DNA of 51,587 nucleotides, taken from positions 17,574 to 69,160 of the forward strand of contig JAJTGF010000003.1 in the NCBI GenBank assembly GCA_021299335.1, written 5' to 3'. The stretch is from Cryomorphaceae bacterium (lineage in GTDB: Bacteria; Bacteroidota; Bacteroidia; Flavobacteriales_D; Crocinitomicaceae). Shown one piece after another: positions 1 through 7,586 of this stretch; positions within the stretch are counted from its first letter, which is position 1; each line of letters starts with the position of its first letter. The position numbers were made by a program, and so were the translations under genes. The notes beneath the pieces are model-generated. The model was not told where the DNA came from. It did no database searches and saw nothing but the letters and a program-made list of their open reading frames with translations.

Positions 1-840
1 GCGCGCTATATTAATGTACATCAAGATTTTACCTACGCTCAAACCACTAAAAAGAAATTTCAAAAGCTCTTCAGGTCCAAAACAAACCCCCTCACAATTT
101 ACCCCTACGAGGGAACGGGTTCGTTTGCGATAGGGGCAAAAGACAGCTTGCAATTTTCTTTGATGCTGCGCGACATCAATGGCAACGAAAGTTTACACCA
201 ACTTTGGGTACACAACCCTTATCCAATCACGCCCGCTAAAGTGACCTACACCGATCAAACGCATTGGCTACCCAATTTGGCTTACAGTTACACGGCCGGA
301 TCTTGGCATGTTCAGATCGATTCGCTTACTTTTTTTGAACCCGTGCGCAAGAGCATTGACCTCAATGCCAAAAGCATCGGAACGAGTCGCATGCAAATCG
401 CTCGACCAATTCATATCAGTTATGATTTCAAGGACAGTATTGCTGCGGCAAATTATATCCTTACAATGAATGGCGTCGCACTTCCAACAAAGCGTGTGGG
501 GTCAAGTTTATTTGCTGAATCAAAGTCCCTTGGCGTGCTGGGAATGCGCAAAGATGAAATGGCACCTACAATACAAGAGCAAGCAAATAACAAATTAGAC
601 AGCCTCAATAACGGCAAATGGACCTGGCTACTCAAGGATGATTTTTCGGGTGTAAGTAGCTATAGCTGTTGGCAAAATGGCCAGTGGATTCCTGCTTATT
701 ACGACGCTAAAAATCAGCAATTAAAGGCCAATTTTCAAGTTCCTTTCTCAAATGACACCAAGATTGAGCTGAGACTCAAGGATGCTGTAGGCAACGAACG
801 GGTGTATCAAAGGAGCACGCCATTGGCACCTTTCAAATAA
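1..840 (+). CDS. C-terminal part of a secreted M23-type peptidase (partial, 5' end off window)
   Basis: The reading frame is open from the first base, so this is the 3' end of a longer gene; the ATG at 148 is internal. The visible 279 residues are a beta-rich region with no catalytic HxH zinc motif. They resemble the long C-terminal extension of Bacteroidota M23 (LysM/lysostaphin-like) peptidases: an Ig-like segment mentioning 'DINGNES', then a late block with 'DDFSGVSSY', 'GQWIPAYYDAKN' and 'LKDAVGNE'. The catalytic domain would lie upstream of the window. By family knowledge these are periplasmic or surface murein endopeptidases. The gene converges on tsaB with only 24 bases between them. 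The assignment rests on recollection of the tail pattern, so the peptidase call is moderate. Confidence 0.6.
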   Translation, partial: ARYINVHQDFTYAQTTKKKFQKLFRSKTNPLTIYPYEGTGSFAIGAKDSLQFSLMLRDINGNESLHQLWVHNPYPITPAKVTYTDQTHWLPNLAYSYTAGSWHVQIDSLTFFEPVRKSIDLNAKSIGTSRMQIARPIHISYDFKDSIAAANYILTMNGVALPTKRVGSSLFAESKSLGVLGMRKDEMAPTIQEQANNKLDSLNNGKWTWLLKDDFSGVSSYSCWQNGQWIPAYYDAKNQQLKANFQVPFSNDTKIELRLKDAVGNERVYQRSTPLAPFK

Positions 841-864
841 ATGGGGCTGCAGTAGGCGAGGTCT

Positions 865-1476
865 TCAAAAGCTTTTTTTTTCAAAAGCCTTGAAGGCTAG
901 AGTAGCTTGATATTTTGCGCAAATAGGTTGGTCAAACCATTGAATGGATGGGTCTGTCCAAAAAGTTTTTGCTTTCTCATTGGCGTCGCCAACGACGATC
1001 GCAGGTAAATAGGTGTCTATGTTTATTTGTTCTAAAAGCGCACAATGCAGCTCATTTTCACTCCCGCCTTGGCAATCAAATACTTGCATATAGACTTCTG
1101 TTCTTCTGGCATCAAGCAAGGCAATCACTTTTTTTGCGTTTTTGAAGTCATTAGCGAGGGCTAGCTCAAGTAATATGTGATGCGTAGGCAGTGCAATTAA
1201 TGGAATTGAAAGTGCAAAACAGAGTCCTTTTGCGGTAGAGAGCCCAATGCGCAAACCGGTGTAAGATCCTGGCCCGGAACTATAACTTATTGCCGAAATA
1301 TTTTGAAGATTGAGATTTGTTTGACGAAGTATAGCTTGTATCATCAAAGTGAGCTCCTCTCCATGGATGTAAGCTTCTCCGGTTTGGTCTTGGTATGCGA
1401 GCAAGACACCGTTTTGTGAAATAGCAACACTGCAGATTTTGGTGCTCGTTTCGAGGTGAAGGATGTAGGCGCTCAT
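865..1476 (-). CDS. tsaB: tRNA t6A biosynthesis protein TsaB
   Basis: TsaB is the actin-like (ASKHA fold) scaffold that dimerises with TsaD and, with TsaC and TsaE, makes N6-threonylcarbamoyladenosine at position 37 of ANN-decoding tRNAs in the cytoplasm. The 203-residue product shows the N-terminal phosphate-loop-like 'LHLETSTKICSVAIS' and the family signature 'YSSGPGSYTGLRIG', followed by 'KGLCFALSIPLIALPT'. The length fits the 200-230 residue family. I place the start at 1476 rather than 1485 because ATG 1476-1474 overlaps the upstream regulator stop (1475-1473) as ATGA, which implies translational coupling to that response regulator. The TsaD, TsaC and TsaE genes are not in the window. 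Confidence 0.9.
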   Translation of the reverse strand: MSAYILHLETSTKICSVAISQNGVLLAYQDQTGEAYIHGEELTLMIQAILRQTNLNLQNISAISYSSGPGSYTGLRIGLSTAKGLCFALSIPLIALPTHHILLELALANDFKNAKKVIALLDARRTEVYMQVFDCQGGSENELHCALLEQINIDTYLPAIVVGDANEKAKTFWTDPSIQWFDQPICAKYQATLAFKAFEKKSF

Positions 1477-2162
1477 TCTTGGCATTCGAACTTAAAGCCC
1501 ACTCCGTGAACATTATTGATTTGAATACTGCTGTCTTCCTTTAAGTATTTGCGCAACTTCGTGATAAAGACATCTAGGCTGCGCCCGACAAAATAATCGT
1601 CTTGACCCCATACGGAGTTGAGGATGACATCGCGCGGGATCAGTTGATTTTTAAATTTGAATAGCGTCCTTAAGATCATGGCCTCTTTTTTAGTGAGCGT
1701 GATCAGTTGCGTTGGCGATTGAAGGGTAAAGTTTTCGGTGTCAAAAGTGTAGAGGCCAATTTTGACCACCTTTTGCTCTGGGGTGTCTGGCTGTAATTTG
1801 ACGCGCTTGAGTAGTGCTTTGACCCTTAATTGTAATTCTTCGGCACTAAATGGTTTGGTGAGGTAGTCGTCGGCACCTGCGTTGAAGCCTTCTATTTTGT
1901 CTTCGGTGCGAGAACGCGCCGATAAAAATAAAATGGGAATCTCGCTGTTTTGCTTTCGGATGTCTCGGGCAAGTGTGAAGCCGTCTTTAACTGGCAGCAT
2001 GACGTCGAAAATACAGAGGTGGTAGGGCTCCTCTTGAAAGCGCCGCAGGGCTTCGGCCCCGTTTTCACAAAGCGTAACAGCATAGCCGTCGGCTCTTAGC
2101 TGATCTGAAACGACGATACCAAGGCTGATATCGTCCTCTACCATAAGGATTTTGATTTTCAT
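1473..2162 (-). CDS. OmpR/PhoB-family response regulator (RprY-like)
   Basis: A 229-residue two-component response regulator. Receiver domain at residues 4-115: acidic pair 'EDD' at 9-11, phospho-acceptor Asp53 in 'FDVMLP', Thr/Ser switch in 'FLSA', and Lys103 in 'LTKPF'. A winged-helix DNA-binding domain occupies residues 130-227, including 'LTKKEAMILRTLF' and 'FVGRSLDVFITKLRKYL'. It would regulate transcription on phosphorylation by a cognate sensor kinase, but no kinase gene lies beside it, so it is an orphan here. It heads a two-gene unit with tsaB (ATGA overlap). A TAACTTTG box lies upstream on the same strand. It resembles the RprY-type regulators of Bacteroidota; the target genes cannot be read from the sequence. 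Confidence 0.88.
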   Translation of the reverse strand: MKIKILMVEDDISLGIVVSDQLRADGYAVTLCENGAEALRRFQEEPYHLCIFDVMLPVKDGFTLARDIRKQNSEIPILFLSARSRTEDKIEGFNAGADDYLTKPFSAEELQLRVKALLKRVKLQPDTPEQKVVKIGLYTFDTENFTLQSPTQLITLTKKEAMILRTLFKFKNQLIPRDVILNSVWGQDDYFVGRSLDVFITKLRKYLKEDSSIQINNVHGVGFKFECQE

Positions 2163-2236
2163 GAGCGTCTATAAAAGCCAAGAGCCTTGGTAAACCAAAG
2201 CTCCTGACTATTAACCTAAACCTACTACTAGTCCTG

Positions 2237-2244
2237 CAAAGTTA
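2237..2244 (-). promoter_or_regulatory. Candidate -7 box TAACTTTG for regulator-tsaB unit
   Basis: Read on the minus strand, this matches the Bacteroidota TAnnTTTG -7 consensus perfectly. It lies 74 bases before the ATG at 2162. No TTG is found at the usual 17-23 base spacing upstream, so the -33 element is weak or absent. Confidence 0.4.
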
Positions 2245-2331
2245 AGCGCTTTTTTTATATACGGTTACGCACAATTGTTAATTTTTTCATAAAAATATTT
2301 TGTGCTGACTTTTTGCCAAATTTAGAATAAC

Positions 2332-2339
2332 TAACTTTA
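2332..2339 (+). promoter_or_regulatory. Candidate -7 box TAACTTTA for the second response regulator
   Basis: One mismatch to TAnnTTTG. A TTG at 2313-2315 lies 16 bases upstream. Only four bases separate the box from the ATG at 2344, so transcription would begin at or next to the start codon and give a leaderless or nearly leaderless mRNA. Confidence 0.4.
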
Positions 2340-2343
2340 CTCA

Positions 2344-3018
2344 ATGAATCCAATTCACATTCTCGTTGTAGACGACGAAGAAGACATCCGTATGTTGCTT
2401 CAGTACAATCTGCAAAAAGAAGGTTATCATGTCGATACCGTTGCAGATGGTATGGCCTGTATGGAATTTATCCAAAAACAAAAACCGACACTCATTTTGC
2501 TGGATGTCATGATGCCAGTGCTCGACGGCATCGAAGTCTGTGAGCGCATCAAAGCCGACGAACAATTTCAAGATATCCTCATTTGTTTTTTGACTGCTCG
2601 CAACGAAGACTACAGTCAGATAGCTGGCTTAGATGCTGGCGCCGACGACTACATTGCCAAGCCCATCAAAACAAAAGTACTCTTGTCTCGCATTCAAGCG
2701 ATGTTGCGACGCAGTAAGCTCAATAAACCCATTGTTGCGCCAACCCAGCATAATTTTCACATCAATCGCGAAAAATACCTCATTGAAAAAGACGGCGTAG
2801 AGCTCCAGCTACCCCGCAAAGAATTTGAGCTACTTGCGCTGCTCGCTTCTCGCCCTAATTTTGTCTTTAAGCGCGAACAAATCCTCGAGAAAGTCTGGGG
2901 CACCGACATCATCGTCGGCGACCGCACTATCGATGTCCATATCCGTAAAATCCGCGAAAAAATCGGTGACAACTATATTTCCACCATTAAAGGCATCGGT
3001 TACAAATTCAACGCTTAA
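2344..3018 (+). CDS. OmpR/PhoB-family response regulator
   Basis: A 224-residue response regulator. The receiver domain has the acidic cluster 'DDEED' at residues 10-14, phospho-acceptor Asp54 in 'LLDVMMP', the switch Thr in 'FLTAR' and conserved Lys106 in 'IAKPI'. The C-terminal winged helix (about 125-223) contains 'LPRKEFELLALLASRP', 'KVWGTD', 'DRTIDVHIRKIREKIG' and the terminal 'IKGIGYKF' wing. This is the PhoB/PhoP-like type widespread in Bacteroidota. No histidine kinase follows, so its sensor is encoded elsewhere. It is divergent from the other response regulator across a 181-base intergenic region. A VWD protein gene follows 44 bases downstream and might be co-transcribed. Confidence 0.9.
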   Translation: MNPIHILVVDDEEDIRMLLQYNLQKEGYHVDTVADGMACMEFIQKQKPTLILLDVMMPVLDGIEVCERIKADEQFQDILICFLTARNEDYSQIAGLDAGADDYIAKPIKTKVLLSRIQAMLRRSKLNKPIVAPTQHNFHINREKYLIEKDGVELQLPRKEFELLALLASRPNFVFKREQILEKVWGTDIIVGDRTIDVHIRKIREKIGDNYISTIKGIGYKFNA

Positions 3019-3062
3019 TTTTGGCCCGAATCTTGCATACTGCCAAACATAAATCAACAGCT

Positions 3063-3809
3063 ATGAAAAAATCACTACTTATAAAGGTAGGCTTTTGTCT
3101 ACTTGTCAATCAACATTTTGCCCAGGCTCCTAGTGCGGCGTTTGCTCCCGTTAAAGATCGTTTAGAACGCTGGGATGACATCCGTGGCGCTTGGCTTGCT
3201 GCGGCTATTCAAGCACTTGCTATGAACCGAAACGTTCCAGACCGCACTTTCCCGGAAGATTTCACTCCGTATGAAATGCTTTCCATGATTCCCGTTAGTG
3301 AACGACAAGACCTGCGTCAGATGGTTATAGAAAACCAAAGAGTGGCTACATCTAATGGCGCGCCACTTACCGATTTCGGTTTATTCTCGGCCATGCTTGA
3401 ACACAGTTTTTGCAACCGCATCTTCGGCCGTACATATGGTGATCCACACCTCAAATCTTATGACCGCGCCACCTATTCCTTCCAAACAGTTGGTGAATTT
3501 GTATTGTCTAAAAATACCAATGGTTTGTTTGAAGTACAAACGCGTCAACGCGCCCAAGATGACAATTTCTCTCTCAATGCGGCTGTTGCCATGAACATCG
3601 CTGGCGATCGCTTGTGTTTTTATGCTGCAGATAAGCCAGACGACATCCAGCAAACGCCATTGCGCCTCAATGGTCAGCCGATTCAACTTCAAGGCCGCTC
3701 TTTTTACCTTCCACATGGTGGGGTCATTCGCTTAGATGGCCGCAATTATACCATAGCTTGGCCTTTCTGGGTCAAGAGGATTTGTCAACGTCACTGTTGG
3801 CGTCTTTGA
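3063..3809 (+). CDS. Secreted VWD-domain protein, N-terminal piece (frameshifted)
   Basis: This is the upstream reading frame of what is almost certainly one gene, 3063-4617. I start it at ATG 3063 because it gives a clean signal peptide, 'MKKSLLIKVGFCLLVNQHFA', which an upstream start at 3021 would bury. An alpha-helical region ('RLERWDDIRGAWLAAAIQAL') follows. From about residue 120 there is a von Willebrand factor type D domain with 'FGRTYGDPHLKSYDRATYSF' and 'GEFVLSKNTNGLFEVQTR'. The frame then breaks: after 'YTIAWPF' the codons read nonsense to a stop at 3807-3809, while the VWD domain continues in the +1 frame. Removing one base near 3768 restores the domain. Confidence 0.75.
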   Translation: MKKSLLIKVGFCLLVNQHFAQAPSAAFAPVKDRLERWDDIRGAWLAAAIQALAMNRNVPDRTFPEDFTPYEMLSMIPVSERQDLRQMVIENQRVATSNGAPLTDFGLFSAMLEHSFCNRIFGRTYGDPHLKSYDRATYSFQTVGEFVLSKNTNGLFEVQTRQRAQDDNFSLNAAVAMNIAGDRLCFYAADKPDDIQQTPLRLNGQPIQLQGRSFYLPHGGVIRLDGRNYTIAWPFWVKRICQRHCWRL

Positions 3810-4617
3810 TTGCGATCGCAATTTATACGAAGGGCTTCTTGGTAACAACAACGGTTTTGCCGATGACGACTTCAACTCTCGGACCAACATGCCGCGCCCG
3901 AATAACATCGCTGCCTTATCTATTGCATCTGCCTACGCTTTTGATTCCCGAGACGCCTCGCAGATGAACAACTTAGCAGAGCAAGAATTTCAAGCCTATT
4001 TAGCCAAGAACTTCGCCGAAGATTGGCGCGTAACAGACCTCAATACCCTTTTTGATTACCGTCCAGGTTCGAGCACCGCATCTTACACCGACAGAAGCTT
4101 TCCGCGTGTTCATATGAATATCTCACAAATGAACGCACAGAGCCGAGAGCAGGCGCGCCAGCGTTGTTTGCAAATGGGTGTTCCAGCAGATGAGCTCGGT
4201 GGCTGCATCTTTGACCAAGGTTATTTGAATATCCCGCCTAACGTACCTCCAACTCCGAACGTGCCCAATCCAACAGGTACAGTCCTCAACAAAGTGGAGC
4301 GCCCAGCGCTCAATAACAATTCCCATACCTTTTCAGAAGGAAAACACCCGTCTAATCGTCCACAAACCATAGATAAGCCAGGTGCTAATAGTGAGAAACC
4401 CAACTCTCAAGACAAGGATAATTCAATTACCAAGCCTGTAGAGCCTAGAGAAACAGTTTCGCCAAGACCATCTGCACCAGTGGCTCCAAAGCCAACAGTT
4501 CCATCTTCAAAGCCAACAGTTCCATCATCACCAAAGCCAAGTAATCCGGTAACTCCAAAACCCTCAGCGCCTGCACCAAAACCAAGTATTCCAGCTGTTA
4601 AGTCAGGCAAAGGTTAA
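3769..4617 (+). CDS. Secreted VWD-domain protein, C-terminal piece (frameshifted, proline-rich tail)
   Basis: This continues the VWD domain in the other frame: 'GSRGFVNVTVGVFDCD' and the family hallmark 'GLLGNNNGFADDDF' are encoded from about 3769 to 3870, upstream of the first ATG in this frame (3889). A 516-517 residue product would result if the two frames were joined. After the VWD domain comes 'DWRVTDLNTLFDYRPG', then a cysteine pair region, then a low-complexity Pro/Lys/Ser tail (about 4440-4610) that may span or contact the cell wall or surface. There is no T9SS sorting domain. A strong terminator follows at 4647. Either the strain carries an inactivated gene or the break is a base-calling error. 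Confidence 0.7.
   Translation, partial: GSRGFVNVTVGVFDCDRNLYEGLLGNNNGFADDDFNSRTNMPRPNNIAALSIASAYAFDSRDASQMNNLAEQEFQAYLAKNFAEDWRVTDLNTLFDYRPGSSTASYTDRSFPRVHMNISQMNAQSREQARQRCLQMGVPADELGGCIFDQGYLNIPPNVPPTPNVPNPTGTVLNKVERPALNNNSHTFSEGKHPSNRPQTIDKPGANSEKPNSQDKDNSITKPVEPRETVSPRPSAPVAPKPTVPSSKPTVPSSPKPSNPVTPKPSAPAPKPSIPAVKSGKG
4440..4612 (+). repeat. Proline-rich coding repeat tract
   Basis: This tract encodes repeated P-K-P/S-x-P units ('APKPTVPSSKPTVPSSPKP'). It includes a 19-base tandem direct repeat, CAAAGCCAACAGTTCCATC, at about 4487-4505 and 4508-4526. Such tracts vary in copy number by slippage. Confidence 0.7.
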
Positions 4618-4646
4618 CTTATCTTAACAACGACATTTAGCATAAA

Positions 4647-4674
4647 AAAAGGGCCCGCACAGCGGGCCCTTTTC
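4647..4674. terminator. Bidirectional Rho-independent terminator
   Basis: A GC-rich perfect stem GGGCCCGC/GCGGGCCC (4651-4658 with 4662-4669) has a three-base loop and is flanked by an A-run on the left and a T-run on the right. It lies between the convergent VWD gene and the T9SS-substrate gene and can serve both strands. Confidence 0.9.
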
Positions 4675-4703
4675 ATTGGAGAGCGTTTCTAGTTTCTGAA
4701 CGC

Positions 4704-5852
4704 TTATTGATGCATTTTAATAAACGGAAGCATTTGCCCGTTGAGTTGTAAGAAATAGCTACCGTTTGCTAAATTGCTTACATTGATTTGGGCATTGAAA
4801 TTTCCGGCCTGAAGAACTTGCCCTGCCTGATTATAGATTGCGTATGCTCCGCTGTTCATTCCTTGAATAGTCAGAACGTCCTTTACAGGATTGGGAGACA
4901 ACACAAGGGACATTGGCTTGTTGGAAGAAATGCCTGCCGTTAAGACGTCAAACTGAGCAATGATATTGTAGTAGATTGGCGTAGATTTGATAGGGCAGTA
5001 AACTTGCAATACCAAGTTATAGACGCCGAGAGCGTTCGGAACATAGTAAGTGTAATTGATGTATGTAAATGCACCTGTTGTGTCTGCTAAATACCAAACT
5101 GTATATAATGAATCTTGATTGGCGGGGTTGTTGCCAAATGTGGCAGAAACCATGTAGGCGGTATCTAACATTGACATTTCAATATCGCAGTTATATACCC
5201 AACCTGAAGTGAGTGTACCCGTGATGTTGGATCCTGTTCCAGGTGCGCTACAATCGGTTACTGTTACTACTGGTGAAAAACCTGCGCAAGGATTGGTTGT
5301 TGTGGTGTCGTAAAATACGGTGCTAGCGCCGTTCCAGCTGCAACCATTGGCATCGGTTACGGTTACAGAATAGGTTCCAACACACAGATTGGTAGCGTTT
5401 TGGGTAGTCATGCTACCACCGATATTCCAGGCATAAGTGTATGGTGCAGTACCTCCATAGACACTCGCTGAAATAGAGCCGTCACAGGCTGTTTGCGTGC
5501 TTGTTGGTGTAGAAGAAAGTGTCACTCCGAAGTTCGCGCAAGGGTTTGGCGTACTTGTTCCGATTGTAAAAGGGGAAGTAAGTACCATTCCGCCACCCAT
5601 CGCATTTACTGAGTAGTTACCTGGACACAAATTGTTGATGGAAGTACCGCCATTTTGAATGATGGTGCCATTCATGTACCAAGTAATCGATGAAAAGTTA
5701 AGTGTGTTGGTAGAATCGATTGAGGCAGAACCATCGCAAATGGCAGGGCCGCTGCAATCGACTACATTGACGGTAAAAACAAATTGGGAATGTGCATTGT
5801 TGAGGCTAAAAAAGCTCAGTGTTAGCAAAATGAGGGGTAAAAAATGTTTCAT
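4704..5852 (-). CDS. T9SS-secreted surface protein with SprB-like repeats and type A sorting domain
   Basis: A 382-residue secreted protein. It has a signal peptide ('MKHFLPLILLTLSFFSLNNA', cleavage after Ala-His-Ser), then two or three SprB-like repeats of the form 'C-G-S-A..YGGTAPYTYAW..' (residues about 30-190, clearest at 'YGGTAPYTYAWNIGG' and 'LCVGTYSVTVTDANGC'). A beta-rich middle follows, and the final 75 residues have the T9SS type A pattern ('LSPNPVKDVLTI', 'YNQAGQVL', 'NLANGSYFLQL'). By family knowledge the C-terminal domain directs export through the type IX system and is then removed. The ligand or role at the surface is unknown; SprB-like repeats occur in gliding adhesins. It is convergent with the VWD gene and divergent from the phosphatase gene. 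Confidence 0.82.
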   Translation of the reverse strand: MKHFLPLILLTLSFFSLNNAHSQFVFTVNVVDCSGPAICDGSASIDSTNTLNFSSITWYMNGTIIQNGGTSINNLCPGNYSVNAMGGGMVLTSPFTIGTSTPNPCANFGVTLSSTPTSTQTACDGSISASVYGGTAPYTYAWNIGGSMTTQNATNLCVGTYSVTVTDANGCSWNGASTVFYDTTTTNPCAGFSPVVTVTDCSAPGTGSNITGTLTSGWVYNCDIEMSMLDTAYMVSATFGNNPANQDSLYTVWYLADTTGAFTYINYTYYVPNALGVYNLVLQVYCPIKSTPIYYNIIAQFDVLTAGISSNKPMSLVLSPNPVKDVLTIQGMNSGAYAIYNQAGQVLQAGNFNAQINVSNLANGSYFLQLNGQMLPFIKMHQ

Positions 5853-5900
5853 AAAGAGGTATAAGTTTCCGTTAAGACGTAAAAATGTTTAAAAAGTTGC

Positions 5901-5932
5901 TTTGCTCTGCCAAAACGGAATGCGTATTTTTG
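5901..5932 (+). promoter_or_regulatory. Promoter of phosphatase operon (TTTG-N20-TATTTTTG)
   Basis: A -33 TTTG at 5901-5904 and a perfect TAnnTTTG -7 box at 5925-5932 are spaced by 20 bases. The ATG at 5937 is only four bases beyond the box, so the predicted start of transcription coincides with the start codon. Confidence 0.6.
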
Positions 5933-5936
5933 AACT

Positions 5937-7586
5937 ATGAAAAATAGAATTATTTGCACGCTCGCTTCTATATGTTTTATGGGAAGTTTTTTTTCTCAAA
6001 AAATGGAGCCGCAACCCAAAATCATGGTCGGAATTGTCATCGATCAAATGTGCTATGATTACCTCTATCGCTTTCAACATTTATATACCACAGGTGGTTT
6101 CAATCGCCTGCTGACCAAAGGCACCAATTGCCGCAATGCGCAATACAATTATGTCCCTACCTATACCGCTCCGGGTCATGCGTCTATTTATACAGGCACC
6201 ACCCCATCTAATCATGGCATTGTAGGCAACGATTGGTATGTACGCGATACAAAAAAAATGGTCACAAGTGTTTCAGATGAGCGTTACCAAACAGTCGGCA
6301 GTGCAACCGGAGGGCAAGCCTCGCCAATGAACTTACTCACTTACACTATTACCGACCAACTCAAATTGGCCTCACCTCAATCGAAAGTGATTTCGATTTC
6401 TATCAAAGACCGAGGAGCCATTTTGCCTGGCGGGCATTTGTCGAACGGATCCTATTGGTATGATTACACTACAGGAGATTTCGTCACCAGTACTTTTTAC
6501 AAAGAAAAATTACCAGATTGGGTAAGTCGAATGAACGCCAAATTTGATCCTGCCAAAGACCTCCGTTTATGGAAGCTCTTTTTGCCCGAAAGCACCTATC
6601 AAATGAAAGACGAAAGCCCTTTTGAGGTAGTACTCACAGGCAAAACAACGGCAACCTTCCCCTATGATTTCCCAGCCATGATTGCAGCTGGCGCCTCGGC
6701 GAATTCTCTTTTCACCATTTCGCCTCAAGCCAATGAATTACTGACCGACTTAGCCATCTCGGCCCTTGAGCAAGAAAATCTAGGCCAAGATCAATTCACC
6801 GATTTTTTGTGTATTTCTTATTCCACTCCTGATATTGCGGGCCACGCGTTTGGGCCTTATTCAAGAGAACTCGAAGATATGTATGCACGCCTAGACCGCG
6901 AACTACAACGCTTATTCGCCAGCCTCGAAACGCGTTACGGAAAAGATGGTTTTGTCGTCTTTTTAACCGCTGATCATGCCGTTGTCCCAGTACCCGAGAT
7001 GTTGGTCAAGATGAACCTCCCGGGTGGTTACTTCTTTATGCAAGATCGCTTGCAGGTATTGCGCGATGATTTCATCATGAAATACAACGCAGATTTACTC
7101 GAATACGAAGCGAATCAGAATATTTACCTGAACCTCAAAAAAATAGATTCCCTGCGCCTTGATATCGATGAGGTTGCGCGCTTTGCAGCAGAGGAGTTGC
7201 GCAAATGGCCTGAAGTAAAAACCGTCCTGACGCGCGAGCAATTGCATTCGGGTTCTGGGAGCACTGATTATTGGGGAGAGCTTTTGCGAAATGGCTACGA
7301 CCCGAGCAGAAGCGGCGAAGTCATTTTTCTATTGCAGCCAGGTTACTTAGCCAAAGACCTCGACGAGCCCAAAGCACATCAAGGAACCTCGCATGGTTCG
7401 GCTTTTAATTACGACACCCACGTGCCCTTGTTGTGGTACGGCAAAGGAATACCTCAGGGGCTCTCGCTGTATGAGCCCATTCAGATTACCGATATTTCTG
7501 CTACATTGGTACACATGCTCAATCTTCAACGTCCTGGCTCCATGACAGGCACCCCTATACTTCCGCTGTTGCAACCTAAAAAATGA
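5937..7586 (+). CDS. pafA: PafA-type alkaline phosphatase
   Basis: A secreted phosphomonoesterase of the alkaline phosphatase superfamily, closely matching the PafA group of Bacteroidota, which liberates phosphate from organic phosphomonoesters in the periplasm. Signal peptide at 1-20 ('ICTLASICFMGSFFS'). The catalytic residues are all present at nearly PafA numbering: zinc ligand Asp36, nucleophile Thr77 in 'TYTAPGHAS', Asn98 in 'GNDW', the Lys157-x-Arg159 pair in 'SIKDRG', zinc ligands Asp299/His303 ('TPDIAGH'), Asp346/His347 ('TADH') and His486 ('GTSHGS'). The 549-residue length is typical. The start has a promoter box four bases upstream. It overlaps the next gene by ATGA, so the two are translationally coupled. 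Confidence 0.92.
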   Translation: MKNRIICTLASICFMGSFFSQKMEPQPKIMVGIVIDQMCYDYLYRFQHLYTTGGFNRLLTKGTNCRNAQYNYVPTYTAPGHASIYTGTTPSNHGIVGNDWYVRDTKKMVTSVSDERYQTVGSATGGQASPMNLLTYTITDQLKLASPQSKVISISIKDRGAILPGGHLSNGSYWYDYTTGDFVTSTFYKEKLPDWVSRMNAKFDPAKDLRLWKLFLPESTYQMKDESPFEVVLTGKTTATFPYDFPAMIAAGASANSLFTISPQANELLTDLAISALEQENLGQDQFTDFLCISYSTPDIAGHAFGPYSRELEDMYARLDRELQRLFASLETRYGKDGFVVFLTADHAVVPVPEMLVKMNLPGGYFFMQDRLQVLRDDFIMKYNADLLEYEANQNIYLNLKKIDSLRLDIDEVARFAAEELRKWPEVKTVLTREQLHSGSGSTDYWGELLRNGYDPSRSGEVIFLLQPGYLAKDLDEPKAHQGTSHGSAFNYDTHVPLLWYGKGIPQGLSLYEPIQITDISATLVHMLNLQRPGSMTGTPILPLLQPKK

